This document shows, piece by piece, positions 21,761 to 33,219 of a DNA stretch of 64,000 nt. Both the position numbers and the translations under genes were made by a program. Source of the stretch: Bactrocera neohumeralis (Eukaryota > Arthropoda > Insecta > Diptera > Tephritidae); contig NC_065923.1 in NCBI RefSeq assembly GCF_024586455.1, forward strand, positions 50,228,264-50,292,263. Direction: 5' to 3'. How positions within the stretch are numbered: the first letter of the stretch is position 1; the number at the start of each line of letters is the position of its first letter. Under the pieces are notes generated by a model. The model made no database searches. It had not been told where the DNA came from and saw only the letters and a program-made list of their open reading frames with translations.

Positions 21761-23254
21761 TTGCTGAAAGTTATATGATTTCATACAAAAATAACGCCTT
21801 ATGACATTCGCTTCAATATACTTATAGTTATATATGTACATATATACTATTGTGATCAAATTGAAAGGTGAATTTTTAATTTATACTTCGCGTGTTTTTC
21901 GAATGGGTAAATTTTTTTAGTACATTGGAAACCGTAATCCGTCTGATTTACTTGGTTAACATTACAAACTTTTCATAGATCCAGATTCACTAGTTCAGAA
22001 AAAGCATAAATGAATAAGCACTAAATTTGCATGCTACCGTAAAAGTTTGGTAGATGCCTTGATATATTTATAACTCCCTAACGCCCATGTCAACGAGTGA
22101 GTATTTTCATTTGATAAATATGCAAAAACAAACCAAATATTCGTTTTACTACGTTCTCAGTTTGACTGCGAATACAATTTCAAGTTCGCAACAAAAAATG
22201 TGGTTAGAAATGGTGTGTTTCACGTGGATGTAGCGCTTAATATTTCATCCTCGTCTTACCGCTATTCCTTCTAACTGCAAACAATTTAGCATTCAGAGCA
22301 ACCAAAAAGCACCACACCAGCCCGATAATGCCAAACAATACCCGTCTGCCATCGTCAATGCGATGTCATCATAAGTGGAAATCAATAGAAAAATGCAGAC
22401 ACGTTAGATATTTGAACAACAAAAACTCCTGACAAACTTTGAGAAATGCGCAGGCATACATACACTATAAACTACGAATATATATATGTATATGCATGTA
22501 TATACACATTTTCTTTGTAGGCACTGAGGCGGTGCACATCATCTGCTTTGGTATGTGAGCCATGAATGAATTTGTTTGAATCACAGTAAATTACCAACAA
22601 TGACAACAAAAACGTCAACGAGAAGGCAGATGTCGATTTCAAGAAGCTTATCGGCAGTAAAACAACAAGAAAAAGGACGTTTCGGGATGCTGCTTGGGAA
22701 ATCTTTTCAGAGAGTTTATTTGATAGAAATTGCGAGTCGGTTGTGCAGAGTGCGCTCGCTTTCTGATTTACTTCCACAATGTTTGAGAAATTTGCTTTTT
22801 ATTCCGCCCTGTTAAGGTTCGCCCATTACGTTTCAGCCAGTAACTACGACACTTGCGCGCGTTCAACTTTATTAAATAAAACCCAAATTAAAATAACTCT
22901 TGTGCACATGTGGAACTTCCTCTTCAATAGTTCTAATGCACAGATACAAAAATCGGGACAAGTCGAGCATGACATTGCTGGGTTTCCCGTTTCCTTAAAA
23001 TAGGATTTTATACATAGTCCTTCAATACCTAACGTTATGCTCATAAGCTTAAACATTGTCGGTAACGGTTATTAGTTCTTCTTTATCATCTTCCGAATTT
23101 ATTTTCTACATCTTTAATTTGGTCAGGTAACACAAGGAAGATCTAAAGTTTAACATCTATATGGTAGGAAATAATTTACAAATACTCCGATTTTTTTTTT
23201 AATTTTTGGTAGTTGTATTTATTTTGCAAATAAAGGATAGCATTTTATTATAGT
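21761..23254. other. unassigned stretch
   Basis: No gene or family is recognised. A short ATATGTATATGCATGTATATAC patch lies at 22478-22507. Open frames up to about 100 codons have no recognisable features. Confidence 0.35.
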
Positions 23255-23399
23255 CTTCTTTATTGGCGTAGACACCGCTTACTCGGTTATAGCCGGCTTT
23301 ATACAGCGCGTCAGACATTCTTCCTTTTCACTGTTTGGCGTCAATTGGAGAATCCAAGTGCAGCCAAGTCCTTCTCCACCTGGTCTTTCCAACGAAATG
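23255..23399 (-). mobile_element. LINE-1 copy E, 3' end only
   Basis: Reverse complemented, the sequence runs from CGTTGGAAAGACCAGGTGGAG through GGACTTGGCTGCACTTGGA, CTCCAATTGACGCC and the family 3' end, CGGCTATAACCGAGTAAGCGG, to GTCTACGCCAATAAAGAAGA. This is the terminal 145 bp of LINE-1, including part of the last coding segment (GRPTLRWK-downstream region). It abuts the mariner at 23400 with no spacer. Confidence 0.85.
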
Positions 23400-24541
23400 G
23401 CATTTAGTTTTTGAAGATTATCTCTTTCAGACTTGGTTGCAGCTACGTCTCAGATGGTCCATCCGTTGATGACTCGTTCGAGCATTTCGACTAGTAACTG
23501 GCGAATGATATGCGTGAAGTTTTGCTCCAAAGCCTGAATCAAAGCGAGATTGTCCGCATAGACTTTAGGCTTTAGATATCCCCACAGGAAAAAGTCAAAC
23601 GGCCCAAAACGTGAAATTGTATGCTCACCGAAGTGTACTCCTAATAAACCCAATGACTGGTGCGATGTTTGGGAAAAAGCGCTGTCTAGTTGAAACCAAA
23701 TGTCGTCGAGATCACAAGTTTCAATTTCAGGCAACAGCTAGTCGGTTATCATGGCTCGAAAACGGTCGCCATTGAGAGTTACGTACTCACCGGTATCATT
23801 TTTGAAGAAATATGAACCAATGATTCCACTGGCCCACAAACCACACCAAACCGTTTTTTTTTTTTTGGATGAAATGGCAGCTCTTGAATCTCTTCAGGTT
23901 GCTCTTCGTCTCGAAGGCGGCAATTTTGCTTGTTTACATACTCATTGAGCGTAAAATGGGCATAATATGATGCCTCATAGCTGAACAAAATTTGGCTCGA
24001 AAACGTGGAATCTTCTTGCAACTTTTTGTCGCTTGTGAAGGTCGAGTGACTTTAGTTATTGCACAAGCTTTATTTTGTACACTTTAAATTTATGCTCCCG
24101 ACGTTAATGAGCCAAGTCGTTCCAGACGTTAGTCCGAGTTGCCCCGAACAGCGCCGACGGTCCACGGTCTTCGTGTACACTCTCAGCTACGGCTGTTATA
24201 TTTTACTCACTGCGTGCTGGAGGTCGAATATTATCCACTAATGAATGCTAGGTCTCAAGATGGGTGATGGTGTTGCGAATAGTACGCTCAGTAGGCCGAT
24301 TATGTTGACCATAAGTTGATTGACGCGTGAGAAACACATTCTTTATAGAACGTGAATTTTCGTAAAAAAATTGAACGATTTGAAAACGTTGCTTAGGCGT
24401 AAGGTCTTTCCATGATGAAATGGCAAACAATACTCAACAAAAATAATATGACAGTTTGAGACGACTCAAGCGTGATTAATAAATAGGTTTAAGGTGTTTA
24501 AATAAGGCTATTGAAAAAGTATTTCTACTTGGATCACCCTT
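23400..24541 (-). mobile_element. DD41D (rosa-type) mariner, copy 2, longest
   Basis: The right end GGATCACCC-TT followed by TA (24542-24543) is intact. The left terminal repeat is lost at the junction with LINE-1 copy E. Minus-strand coding pieces: SSWKDLTPKQRFQIVQFFYE and TERTIRNTITH (N-terminal, 24430-24250), SQILFSYEASYYAHF (23995-23960; the first catalytic Asp of FSDE is Tyr), YVNKQNCRLRDEEQPEEIQ, then DLDDIWFQLDSA (second Asp kept, about 23690) and RFGPFDFFLWGYLK (about 23590). Thirteen residues around PPRSCDLTPL are deleted from the last block. Loss of the first Asp, deletions and frameshifts make it inactive. Confidence 0.85.
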
Positions 24542-24544
24542 TAT

Positions 24545-25300
24545 ATCTGGGTTATGAAAAGTATGGGCTAATTTTACAAATTTTTGTCATGTAGGCATAT
24601 AGTTATTACTGACAGATTTGCTAAAGTGAAAGAGTTAGATTGAACTTAAAATTAAGTTACTCGAGAAGTAGGCGTGGTTTTAATGTGGCTTTGTCTTTTT
24701 TCACACTGAAGCATAACGATGTAAAAGTAATGTAATATACCTTATTAGGGTGAAATTGGTCAAGTAGTTATTAATATGTTGCATGGAATTCTCCTAAAGG
24801 TTAGCGGTGCCTCGTCCATTGGCTACTTTTGACACCGTCTCGCATGAAGCCCTTCCGTATCATCATGACTGGCATTTTAATAACGTATTTAGGGAGTGAG
24901 TTATCGCTCTTTTAATAGTTTTCAACATACTGAAAAGTTATAAGAAGAGTTGGTGAAGAGATCATCTGACTTCGTCTATTTTCACAAATTTTTCAAATTT
25001 GGCTTTAGTGGATTGAGCGGCATGTACATTAAACCTGTTAGAACGCGTCATTCCGACCATTTCTATACATATACACGTATATACCTCTTGATCTATCTCG
25101 ATTAGTTGACGGTGATAAAAATAGCCGTAAGGTGAACAAAGCTATTATGCTCTGTATCAACATGTAGCAAAAGTATAAATGTACAGTGGCCTGATGCATT
25201 GACACTTCTTACATATAAGCATGTCTGGGTTTCTGCATAATTTCCGATTTTGCAGCCAACACAAAAGTGCAATATTTTTGCATTCACGTGCAAAGAGAGT
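24545..25300 (-). repeat. Family II repeat, diverged copy
   Basis: Phrases in Family II order include GAAGTAGGCGTGGTTTTAATG, GCGGTGCCTCGTCCATTGG, TAGGGAGTGAGTTATCGC, TGTACATTAAACCTGTTAGA, ATCTATCTCGATTAGTTGA and GGTGAACAAAGCTATTATGCTCTG. It ends in the plain terminus near 25190. The copy is strongly diverged and has internal gaps. Confidence 0.6.
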
Positions 25301-26830
25301 TAATGGACAAACATTTGTGCGACGACAGCTATGTACTCGTATTATAGTTACAATAAGGAGGCGCTGAAGGTGCGAATGGAGCTTGCTGATTGCTTCTTAT
25401 TACGCCCAACTATGCCGCACACCACATGCTGGTGTTATTCAGATATGCGCGTTTTGGCAATAATCAGAACGTTGTTATGGCAGCGTAAAAGGATGGCCCG
25501 CAGACATCGTTAAGTCATCCCAGTACAATCGATTCCCAAAGGAGACACATCGCACAAGTAAAAACTTACTGACAACGCATGCTGTGGCACAAAGCGAACC
25601 AAGTTGCAAATGCGAACATGACCACTGCTGTGCCAGCCATGTAGTTATGCGACGGCAGAAGTGAAGATGAAAGAATAATGAGGGTGGCCGTGTGTTTGAA
25701 AGGGATCGAAGAATTTGAACAAGATACTCGTAGGCCAACGAAATCAACAGCCCGGACAGAAAAAGCGGTTATCGCCTAACAAAAAGAGGTGAGTACTTGC
25801 TGCATGATCGTTTAACAAGCTGCGCATTCACGCCAAGAAGCCGCGACATCGCAGAAACACCATGTTGGCGTTATATGAGCAGTCATACTCGTTTGTGGGT
25901 ACAGGTAACCATGTACCGTGTAGCTTTGTACAGCTTGTGGATATCCGTAAATCATATTCAAGAAAAGCGGCCGGCAGGCGGCTACACTGTTGGAATGGCA
26001 CCCAGCAAAGACGATGAGCGTACACTTCGAAGAAGACAATAGTGAGTGGTGAATTGCAGCCCTAAAGCAAAGGTAGGAATATGCCAAGTATGGCACATAC
26101 AACCGTACACATTCAGATATGTGATTGAGCTATGGTAACAAGCGAAAATGCGGTGAAGGAAGCGAAATGTGTGAATTGTAAAAATCGTGACACGTTCATA
26201 TCGCTTGCCTCACATCTCGAAATATTATAATAAATATAACGCAGAAGGTGCTGAACGATTTCATCACGATACCATACAATGGAGACTGCGGTACAATCGT
26301 TGCTGCAAAGTCGGCGAACCGCCAAAGCATTGAGTTGCTACGAACCAAGGGCTCTGCTGTTGTGCGGTTCGGTATGGTGCGATACCGTGCCATGTACATG
26401 AATACATGTTTCCCATTCAGCAGCTCGATGCATTGCCCAATTCGATCGTACAATGTATAACTTTGTTAATTTTTGTTGCTCTGACCTTTGCGCTTCCACC
26501 ACGACCATCACAATCACTGGCAATTTTTTGTTCTTTTATTGTAGTCTCTGTGGCATTTTCGCAAATATCATCGGCCTGCTGCAATTTTTTAAGTTGTCTA
26601 TATTCCATCACGCCATGCAAACGGTTAAACGAAACTGCTAAAAAAATGTTTGGTTGTACCAAACGATGTCGAGGTTTGTAGGCGTTCGAGTAGACATTTG
26701 AATCCATCATGTATGACGTCGTGAAGTGCTGGTGGTGCGAATCCGACACAATGTTATTACCTCTGTCAGGAAACTTTGCACTCCCACACCTTTATCGTAG
26801 AGCCTGTGCTTCATAGCAAAACACTATTAT
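25300..26830. other. G+C-richer unique island, possible exon/UTR region
   Basis: This 1.5 kb is clearly less AT-rich than its surroundings and contains none of the repeats defined here. Several open frames of 80-110 codons occur on both strands, but none has a recognisable domain. A good splice-donor consensus, AAGAG|GTGAGTACT, lies at 25789-25794 on the plus strand. I cannot name a gene. Candidate interpretations are a 5' exon or UTR of a flanking gene, or conserved regulatory DNA. Confidence 0.3.
25789..25797 (+). promoter_or_regulatory. candidate 5' splice donor
   Basis: The sequence GAG|GTGAGTACT closely fits the metazoan donor consensus and lies inside the G+C-richer island. No matching acceptor or reading frame could be established, so this is only a pointer. 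Confidence 0.2.
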
Positions 26831-26927
26831 GCTTCGAACAATCAAGTTAAAATGCCAAGATAAATAAGCCCACCTAATCATAAGGATATTATAAATATCA
26901 TAATTGTTGAGCTATATATTATTAAAA

Positions 26928-27275
26928 ACAAGAAATAACGTTGACTTCTGTTGTAGCGAAGCTAGAATGCCTTTCGCAAATACAAAAGATTCCTTATAAG
27001 ACTTGATTTTGATCATTCAGTTTGTTTGGCAGCTATATGATATAGTGACCCGATCGGAACAACATGTTAAATCTCTGGAAGATATCTCGTCAACTAAAAA
27101 AAAATTTCCACATAAGCCCTTGATTCCAATCGTTTAGTTTGTATGGCAGCTATGTATATGCTATAGTAACCCCTTATTGGCGGTTCCCACAAAGGAGCAG
27201 CTCCATGGGGAGTAAGGTAAGCAAAAATTCAGATCGATATCTTATAAACTGCGGACTTCACGTATATACAGACTA
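26928..27275 (-). repeat. Family I repeat copy
   Basis: It has ACAAGAAATAACGTTGACTTCTGTTGTAGCGAAGC (eroded hairpin), then two passes of the CAGTTTGT..GGCAGCTAT phrase and the rest in reverse Family I order. The plain end is missing beyond about 27275. Confidence 0.65.
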
Positions 27276-28900
27276 AAAACTCATGTTTGGACATGGTTAC
27301 ATTCGATTCAGCTCGTCATGGAACCTATTTATATGTACATACATATATATAAGCTGAAAATTCAAAAAAATTTTTTTTTTGGTCACTCTAGTAAAAATAT
27401 ATTCAATATTTTAAGAAAGCCTCTCCAAACATGAGTTTTTAATTGTAATTTTGAATAGGTCCTCCTACATAAATGTTTACATTTTCTATAGATGAAGGGA
27501 ATTAAAATAGAGGAAACGTTTTAATTGTTCCAATTATTTAAGCAGATTGTGAAGTCCGATTACTACTACTAAACCAAATAAAATTATATTTTCATCCGTT
27601 TCTTTTTATAGCAACCGTTATTTGAAATATTTCAATGAAGAAAATATCTATATTGATATCTATATCTATATTGATATTTAAATAATAAATATATATGTAT
27701 ATATATGTACATACATATGTATATATGCACATGTTTACAGAAATAGTCGTGCAATTCGTCAGCAAACAAACATTTCGTATCTTCAAATGCGTTAAGTTAG
27801 ATTTTCATCGAAGTCATTTAGTCTTTTACGATGACGTGCATGAGGTCAATTTTCTCATTGTCCGCTTTTATTTCTCATTTTCTCTTCGCTTTACGGTATT
27901 ATCTGGCAATCATGGAAATTGCACACCTGAAAAATGCAACACGATGGCTTAAAAAGTTTCCTTTCTTGCTTCTATGGTCGCGTTGACATTTTGATTACGT
28001 TGAATTGAATTTTTTTTTAATATTCCTCAAAAGTGTTTTAATACTATTTCGATCATACATCATTACAATATTGCTATATACATATGTATGAAGTGTAAAT
28101 AAAAAGTAAAGCAAGAAATAAAGTATAATATTTTTATAACCGAGAGATATAGAGTTGTAGACCATCTGGCACTATGCATTGAAACATAAAGCGGCATTTG
28201 CGAATAAAGTTTTCCATTGTTTTAAGTGGGCTCACCCTCGCGCTTCAATAGTCTCAAAGTACATAATTCACAAACCGCTAAGGCTAAGTCCGACCGACTT
28301 GCTAAGGACAAGTGGTGAGATCAAATATAAATAGTATTTTTAAGGATAGCAATCTCAAGTCTAAAAATGAGCAAAATCGATTCACAACTTTTCAATCTCC
28401 TAGAAACTGAATAATACCCGAACTGAGCTCTACTTACTTGTTTTATATTATATACGATTTTCCGATAGAAATGTTGATTACGAATAAAAACAAATACGTT
28501 ATTGCCAGTTTAAAAATCCAAGGAATTAAGATTCGAACTTCATATGTAAATTAGAAAACGATTGATATATATTTTTTCTAAATATTAACCGCAAATGGAT
28601 AATGCTTGGCTTTCAGACTTGTTTAAAAAAGTGCGAACGTAAGTTATGTTCTAAAATTGCACAAGGTATGGGAATGTACCAGGAAAGAACGAAATAAAGT
28701 TAAGCTATTTTGTTTTCCCGGACAAACTAGTCTTAAAGAAAACGAAACAGTAGATCAACTTGCGTAAAAAGCGATTCGGCCTCGCCGACGTGGTCAGAAT
28801 CATTTTTTCTAATTGTGACCGAATAAGACGGTGAAAACAACTAATAAACGACTATAACACCGAAAGACTTAAAATTATTATTTTATTTAGTAAAAACGAC
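27276..28900. other. unassigned AT-rich stretch with dinucleotide-rich patch
   Basis: Contains a TATC/TATATA-rich patch at 27640-27730 (ATATCTATATTGATATCTATA..., then GTATATATATGTACATAC). At about 28479-28560 the phrase AAAATCCAAGGAATTAAGATTCG resembles the pogo-like MITE interior at 7610-7640. No gene is recognised. Confidence 0.4.
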
Positions 28901-28906
28901 TTAAGA

Positions 28907-29180
28907 ACACTAACAGGATTTGCTTATAGTTCCAGACTACGCAAATATATGCATAGGATAGCAAAGTGTTCTGACGAAACTTTACGCTTCTGTGCGCTAA
29001 AATCCGAGAGATCAGTGTATGTATTGTTTGAATGCGATACTGTGGCTAGAAGAAGGCTGCCACATCGAAGAGTCTTTCGAGATCCCACACAATATCGAAA
29101 ATACAATGTTCAAACATGGCTCCATTATTTCACTCATTCGTGTGGACTGCAGGCGATGCAAAAAATCAAAAAGATCCAAC
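28907..29180 (+). pseudogene. LINE post-RNase H C-terminal fragment
   Basis: The frame LRTLTGFAYSSRLRKYMHRI, then SDETLRFCALKSERSVYVLFE, then CDTVARRRLPHRRVF matches the conserved C-terminal region of RNase H-bearing LINEs (TGHxxLxxHxxRI ... CRFCxxxxET..HVLCEC..L...R). The Cys/His pattern is kept in part: RFCALKSE and FECD. There is no upstream RT. It is followed without a gap by a Family I copy. Confidence 0.6.
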
Positions 29181-29207
29181 GACGTAACAGGCGACAATTG
29201 TAAATAA

Positions 29208-29545
29208 TTTTCTTCACAAGCTGCTTATGCCGGCACCGCCGATAATGCACCATTATAACAAATGTATAGCTGCTATATCAACTGAACGATCCAAATAAAG
29301 TTCATGTAGGAACAATTTTTTTATTTCACAAGATATCTTCACGAAATCTGATATGGAATATGTAGTATTCAAGACAATGGTACAATTTCCGTATACATTT
29401 TTCAGATCGAACCACCATAGTAGAAAATAGTCATACAAACTAACCGAACAAAATCAAGTGGATGGAAACTTTTGTATTTTTGAAGCGTATTATAGCTTCA
29501 GTGCTCCCGAGGTTAGCGGTTTATCTTGTTTTGTTTAGTATTACT
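29208..29545 (+). repeat. Family I repeat, 3' half
   Basis: AAGCTGCTTATGCCGGCACCGCCGATA, ACTGAACGATCC..AAAGTTCATGTAGGAA, CTTCACGAAATCTGATATGG and CAAGTGGATGGAAACTTTTG follow the Family I order. The end is GTATTATAGCTTCAGTGCTCCCGAGG..TCTTGTTTTG, a hairpin with a damaged arm. The 110-codon open frame starting at 29462 begins inside this repeat and is considered accidental. Confidence 0.65.
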
Positions 29546-30957
29546 TTAGTGTATAGGAAGTATTTTAATCTGTTAGACGATTGTGTTATTCGTCGTGTTA
29601 GCTGGGCCATCTACTTAGTCGGTACATACGATAAGTCTACCTATCTTTATATGAAAGTATATGGATTTGTATACTTAGCGCAAATAAATTGTACAGGAAT
29701 GATAGGTAATTTCCTTTGGCAAGCATTTGCCTTGGCTTTTAGAGTAAAGAGAAAGAGCAGATTCACTCACCTACATAGTCTGTGTACCATGTAATTAGTA
29801 CGAGCAAGTGCTTGCTACATCTCCTTGCAAGAACATAATAGTTGTACATACTTGAGCTTACTTTGAACTCTGTCAATTTTATGTACAAGTGCGTACATAA
29901 GTACAGTTACTTGTAAATATGGGCAAGCAAAAGTTGTACAACAAAAACTCATTAAGAAACTAATTACATTTACGAAAATAACAACAAAAACGAATAACTC
30001 CGCTGCTTTGGCGGCATATCAAGCTTGAGGAAACTTTAAATTTAAGTTGTTATCGAGTCGGGACACACATACCCGTACATACGCCCCAAAAACTCAAAAA
30101 GAAAAATTCAAAAAATTCCCATAGCGGCATTTAATGCAACCGGATCAAGCATAATTTTGATTTTTTGTCACGTTCCTCAGCATATGGAAATATTATTTGT
30201 AAATACTTTTATGTTCGGTACGTGACCAACCGCACTCCACACGCTAGATTTGGGCAGCGGGCCATCGTATTGCTGCAGGCTATATGACCCTTTTAATGAC
30301 GAGAACGTTTTACTGGCTCAATGAAATTGTACGAACCGTCAATGTTGCCCACTTTATTAACTATAGGCGGGGGTGGGTATGGTTTTTGGGGCCGTTGGGT
30401 GCAACGCGGTCGAGTAACGCATTGGATGCACAGAGGCAAGGTGGTCTCTTTTAATATTTAATATGGGAATTTCGTCAATTTTAAGCTTGAACTGTGACAT
30501 TTACCATCAGGTTGTTACGTAAATAAATGCCGGTAGGTAATTCACACTCTCCACAAGGTACACTGAAATATTACCGTATAACCAAACCTTGCATTGAAAG
30601 GCACTAGAGAGCTTAAATTATTCATGTGAAGAAGAGTTATTTACAATCGATTTAGTGTTAATAAAATAACTTCAAAGTGATTTCCGTTGTAGCTTTTGCT
30701 GCAGCTAACTGTTTTTCCCGTGTGTAGAATAAATCCATAAAGTAATTGTTGATTTGCTAAAGGGTTCCCCTTTGAATGTATGAGCGTATTAAGTATTATC
30801 CCATCAATAATTATAATTAAATTGTTAAATACCAACACACAATTTTTCAATGATTTTATAAGCCACATTTGAGGATTTCATGGCACGAAATGCACCGCCA
30901 TAGTAGAGAAGTACCTCCCTGAGCTACCTAACTAACTCCGCATTGATATACATTTTT
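29546..30957. other. unassigned unique stretch
   Basis: No repeats from the families defined here and no recognisable coding sequence. It includes a G-rich patch at 30365-30420. Confidence 0.35.
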
Positions 30958-31420
30958 ATACCCAGAACGGGATATATGTTGGTATTAATTTTGCCTCGAA
31001 GTTTGCAACAGCCAGAAGAAAACTGCATACCCTATATAATACATATGTATATAAATGAAGCCCAGAAGAAAACTGAATACTTTATATAGTACATATATAA
31101 ATGAAGCCACAAGAAGCTGCTCATATGTCCGAATCGCCGATATAGGACCACTATAGCATATAGCTGACATAAAAACTGAACATTGAAAATCAAAATCTTG
31201 CTTGGCTCCTTTTTATGTATTATATGTGACCTGGTCTACGGAAAGGGGGCTTAGGTGTCAAAAAATCAATTTTCACTTTTTAGTTGATTCGGATGGAAGA
31301 TGAGATGCTATTTCACATGATAGAATCCAAAAAGTCATAACTTGTTTCGCACGTTAGCTCCCTTTTCGTAGACCAGGTCACATATAGTTTTTACTTTTGT
31401 ATGAAAACTTAGGTTATTAG
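30958..31420 (+). repeat. Family I repeat with internal duplication and nested MITE
   Basis: It starts TATACCCAGAACGGGATATA and continues AGTTTGCAACAGCCAGAAG. A segment of about 50 bp (CCAGAAGAAAACTG..ACATAT..AAATGAAG) is present twice in tandem at about 31007-31105. The interior CACAAGAAGCTGCTCATATGTCCG follows. The copy appears interrupted at 31223 by the small MITE, after which TTTTGTATGAAAACTT resumes. Confidence 0.6.
31223..31384. mobile_element. GTGACC-MITE copy 1
   Basis: This is a 162 bp element with terminal inverted repeats of about 36 bp, TATGTGACCTGGTCTACGG... on the left and its near-perfect inverse ...CGTAGACCAGGTCACATA on the right. It is flanked by TA on each side (31221-31222, 31385-31386). 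The interior is AT-rich, non-coding, and unlike the interior of the other two copies at 55862 and 60915. TA duplication fits a Tc1/mariner-mobilised MITE. Confidence 0.85.
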
Positions 31421-32655
31421 TTCCTCTTTAATCTTTTATCCTCCCAACCTTAGCTGGTTAACTTTTGTTCTCATGTTTATACAGCTAGTACCGCTTAACT
31501 CCTCGGGCGTAAAGCCATTCAAACAATATGAAATTGCTTTCATTGTTCTAGCAGTTTCTGCCCTTTTTCACAAAAATATACATACATACATATACACTAT
31601 TTACTTTCTCCACTGATATTATTATTGTTGTTATTATTGATTTAAGTGCGCACGCTCATCTGTGGCTCTGTTGAATTAGCAAATAAGTGGCAATCGAATA
31701 CGACAAGCTAACGAAATCCGGAAGCGACTTTGATCTGAACCCGATGCATTCAATACTTTCAGCAGCCTCAAGCTTAAGTAAACATGTAATAAAGCTCCAC
31801 CAATCTCTATTCACACATATACATAAGTTGTTAGCGCTACAATAATGAATCACCCATCAATATTTTAGCCCTTACTTTGCTGATATTTAACCAAATACGA
31901 TATATCTTAAATTGAACAGTACTTTTACGATGTAGATGAAATGGAGGATGGAGTCATGTGTAAAATTTCAAGTAAATGAAGTTCCTCAACATATCGCTGA
32001 TTTTCATGATTTGAGCATTACATATATTTGCGAATGCCTAGCCCTCAGCCAGCTCAGACCCCAATGCTTCCACTTAAGAGACATTAGGCAGCTGGGGTAG
32101 GAAAAAAATTAAGGTTTTTACCAAATCTCCGGAGTTGTAGTATTAACTGGGATCAAATTGGCCTAATGATGACCTAAGTGCGACCACCAGCGGTTGGTTG
32201 CGCCTGCGCCTACCTTCACGAAACCAATATATCATCTCACATAACTTGTTTTATGGTTCGCGCGGTATTTAGAATGTTATTTTAGTTTCCTCTTGTTTCC
32301 GGGTTATTTTTTTATTATCTGACTTCTCCATGCTTACACTAACATGGAGAACCGTTAGCGTTTAATTATGCTATATCTTTTGTATTTAAAAATGTGTTTG
32401 TTTTGTGTATTTACGAATTCTTAGTGAATATTGGAGATGTTTAATTTAATATAAAAAACTTCGCCGTGATTGACGAGCTTCATAGAGGGAAAGAAATGCA
32501 AGAGCGGTTGCTGAATTTGTTTTAAAAAGCAAAAAATGATTGAAGTCATTCTAAAAAAATTAAATAATGTAAAGAAATTAAAAATTTTTTCGTTGACAAT
32601 TTAGTTTTTAAAACATATGTTTTAAGTATTTCTTTGTAAAAGAATATATTGTCAT
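31421..32655. other. unassigned stretch
   Basis: No gene is recognised. At 31938-31975 the phrase ATGGAGGATGGAGTCATGTGTA is shared with the start of the LINE-1 copy at 46016. This may be a scrap of LINE-1 leader. Confidence 0.35.
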
Positions 32656-32659
32656 AATT

Positions 32660-32757
32660 ATACCTCGGGTGCATTGAGTTTGGCAAAAAGTTTGTAACAC
32701 CTAGATGGAAATTACAGTTTCGGTGCAACCGAAGTGCACGCTTTTTCTTGTTTTAAA
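32660..32757 (+). repeat. Family I mini-copy with both ends
   Basis: Within about 98 bp it has the plain end (TTATACCTCGGGTGCATTGAG..TTTGTAACACCTAGATGG) joined to the hairpin end (TTTCGGTGCAACCGAAG..GCACGCTTTTTCTTGTTTT). The hairpin is perfect: CTTCGGTTGCACCGAA read on the minus strand. Everything between is deleted. Confidence 0.7.
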
Positions 32758-33219
32758 GATGTATCTACAATTTTTGCCAAGGCTGAACCTATTTTAATCC
32801 CCGCAGCAACTTTTGCAATTAATATAAAAATGGAAAAACAATATTTGAATATAATATTTATTTTCGAAAAATTTGGTTTGAACTTTTTCTCTTCGAAGTT
32901 TTGTTGCTTCACTGCCTCACCAGTGTTCCTTTCAGCCTAAATGTTTATCAGCCCATTTAATGTCACCAACAATTTAATTTTTTGTGACACAAATCTCTTC
33001 ATTTTATGCCTCTATCTCCTACCAATGCCATTATTAGACTTTTGGGCACAGCTTTCACTTTTCGCTAATATTTTGGCTCGCAATTTTCAATGGGCGCTAA
33101 ATGTTGACAATTTGCCGTTTGCCAAGTTTTAAGCGAAAGTACTCCTTTGTGCCATTTACTCGTATTTTCCAAATGCATGACGTTTAACAAACAATAACAA
33201 TTTGGACATAGAATTTTTT
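32758..33219. other. unassigned stretch
   Basis: Two adjacent short open frames (32734-32940 and 32941-33132) are ordinary in composition and unassigned. The first begins inside the Family I mini-copy. Confidence 0.3.

Noticed and set aside
29462..29794. 110-codon frame with hydrophobic stretches as a membrane protein gene
   Set aside because: It starts inside a Family I repeat (the phrase GGAAACTTTTGTATTTTTGAAG belongs to that family) and has no recognised domain.
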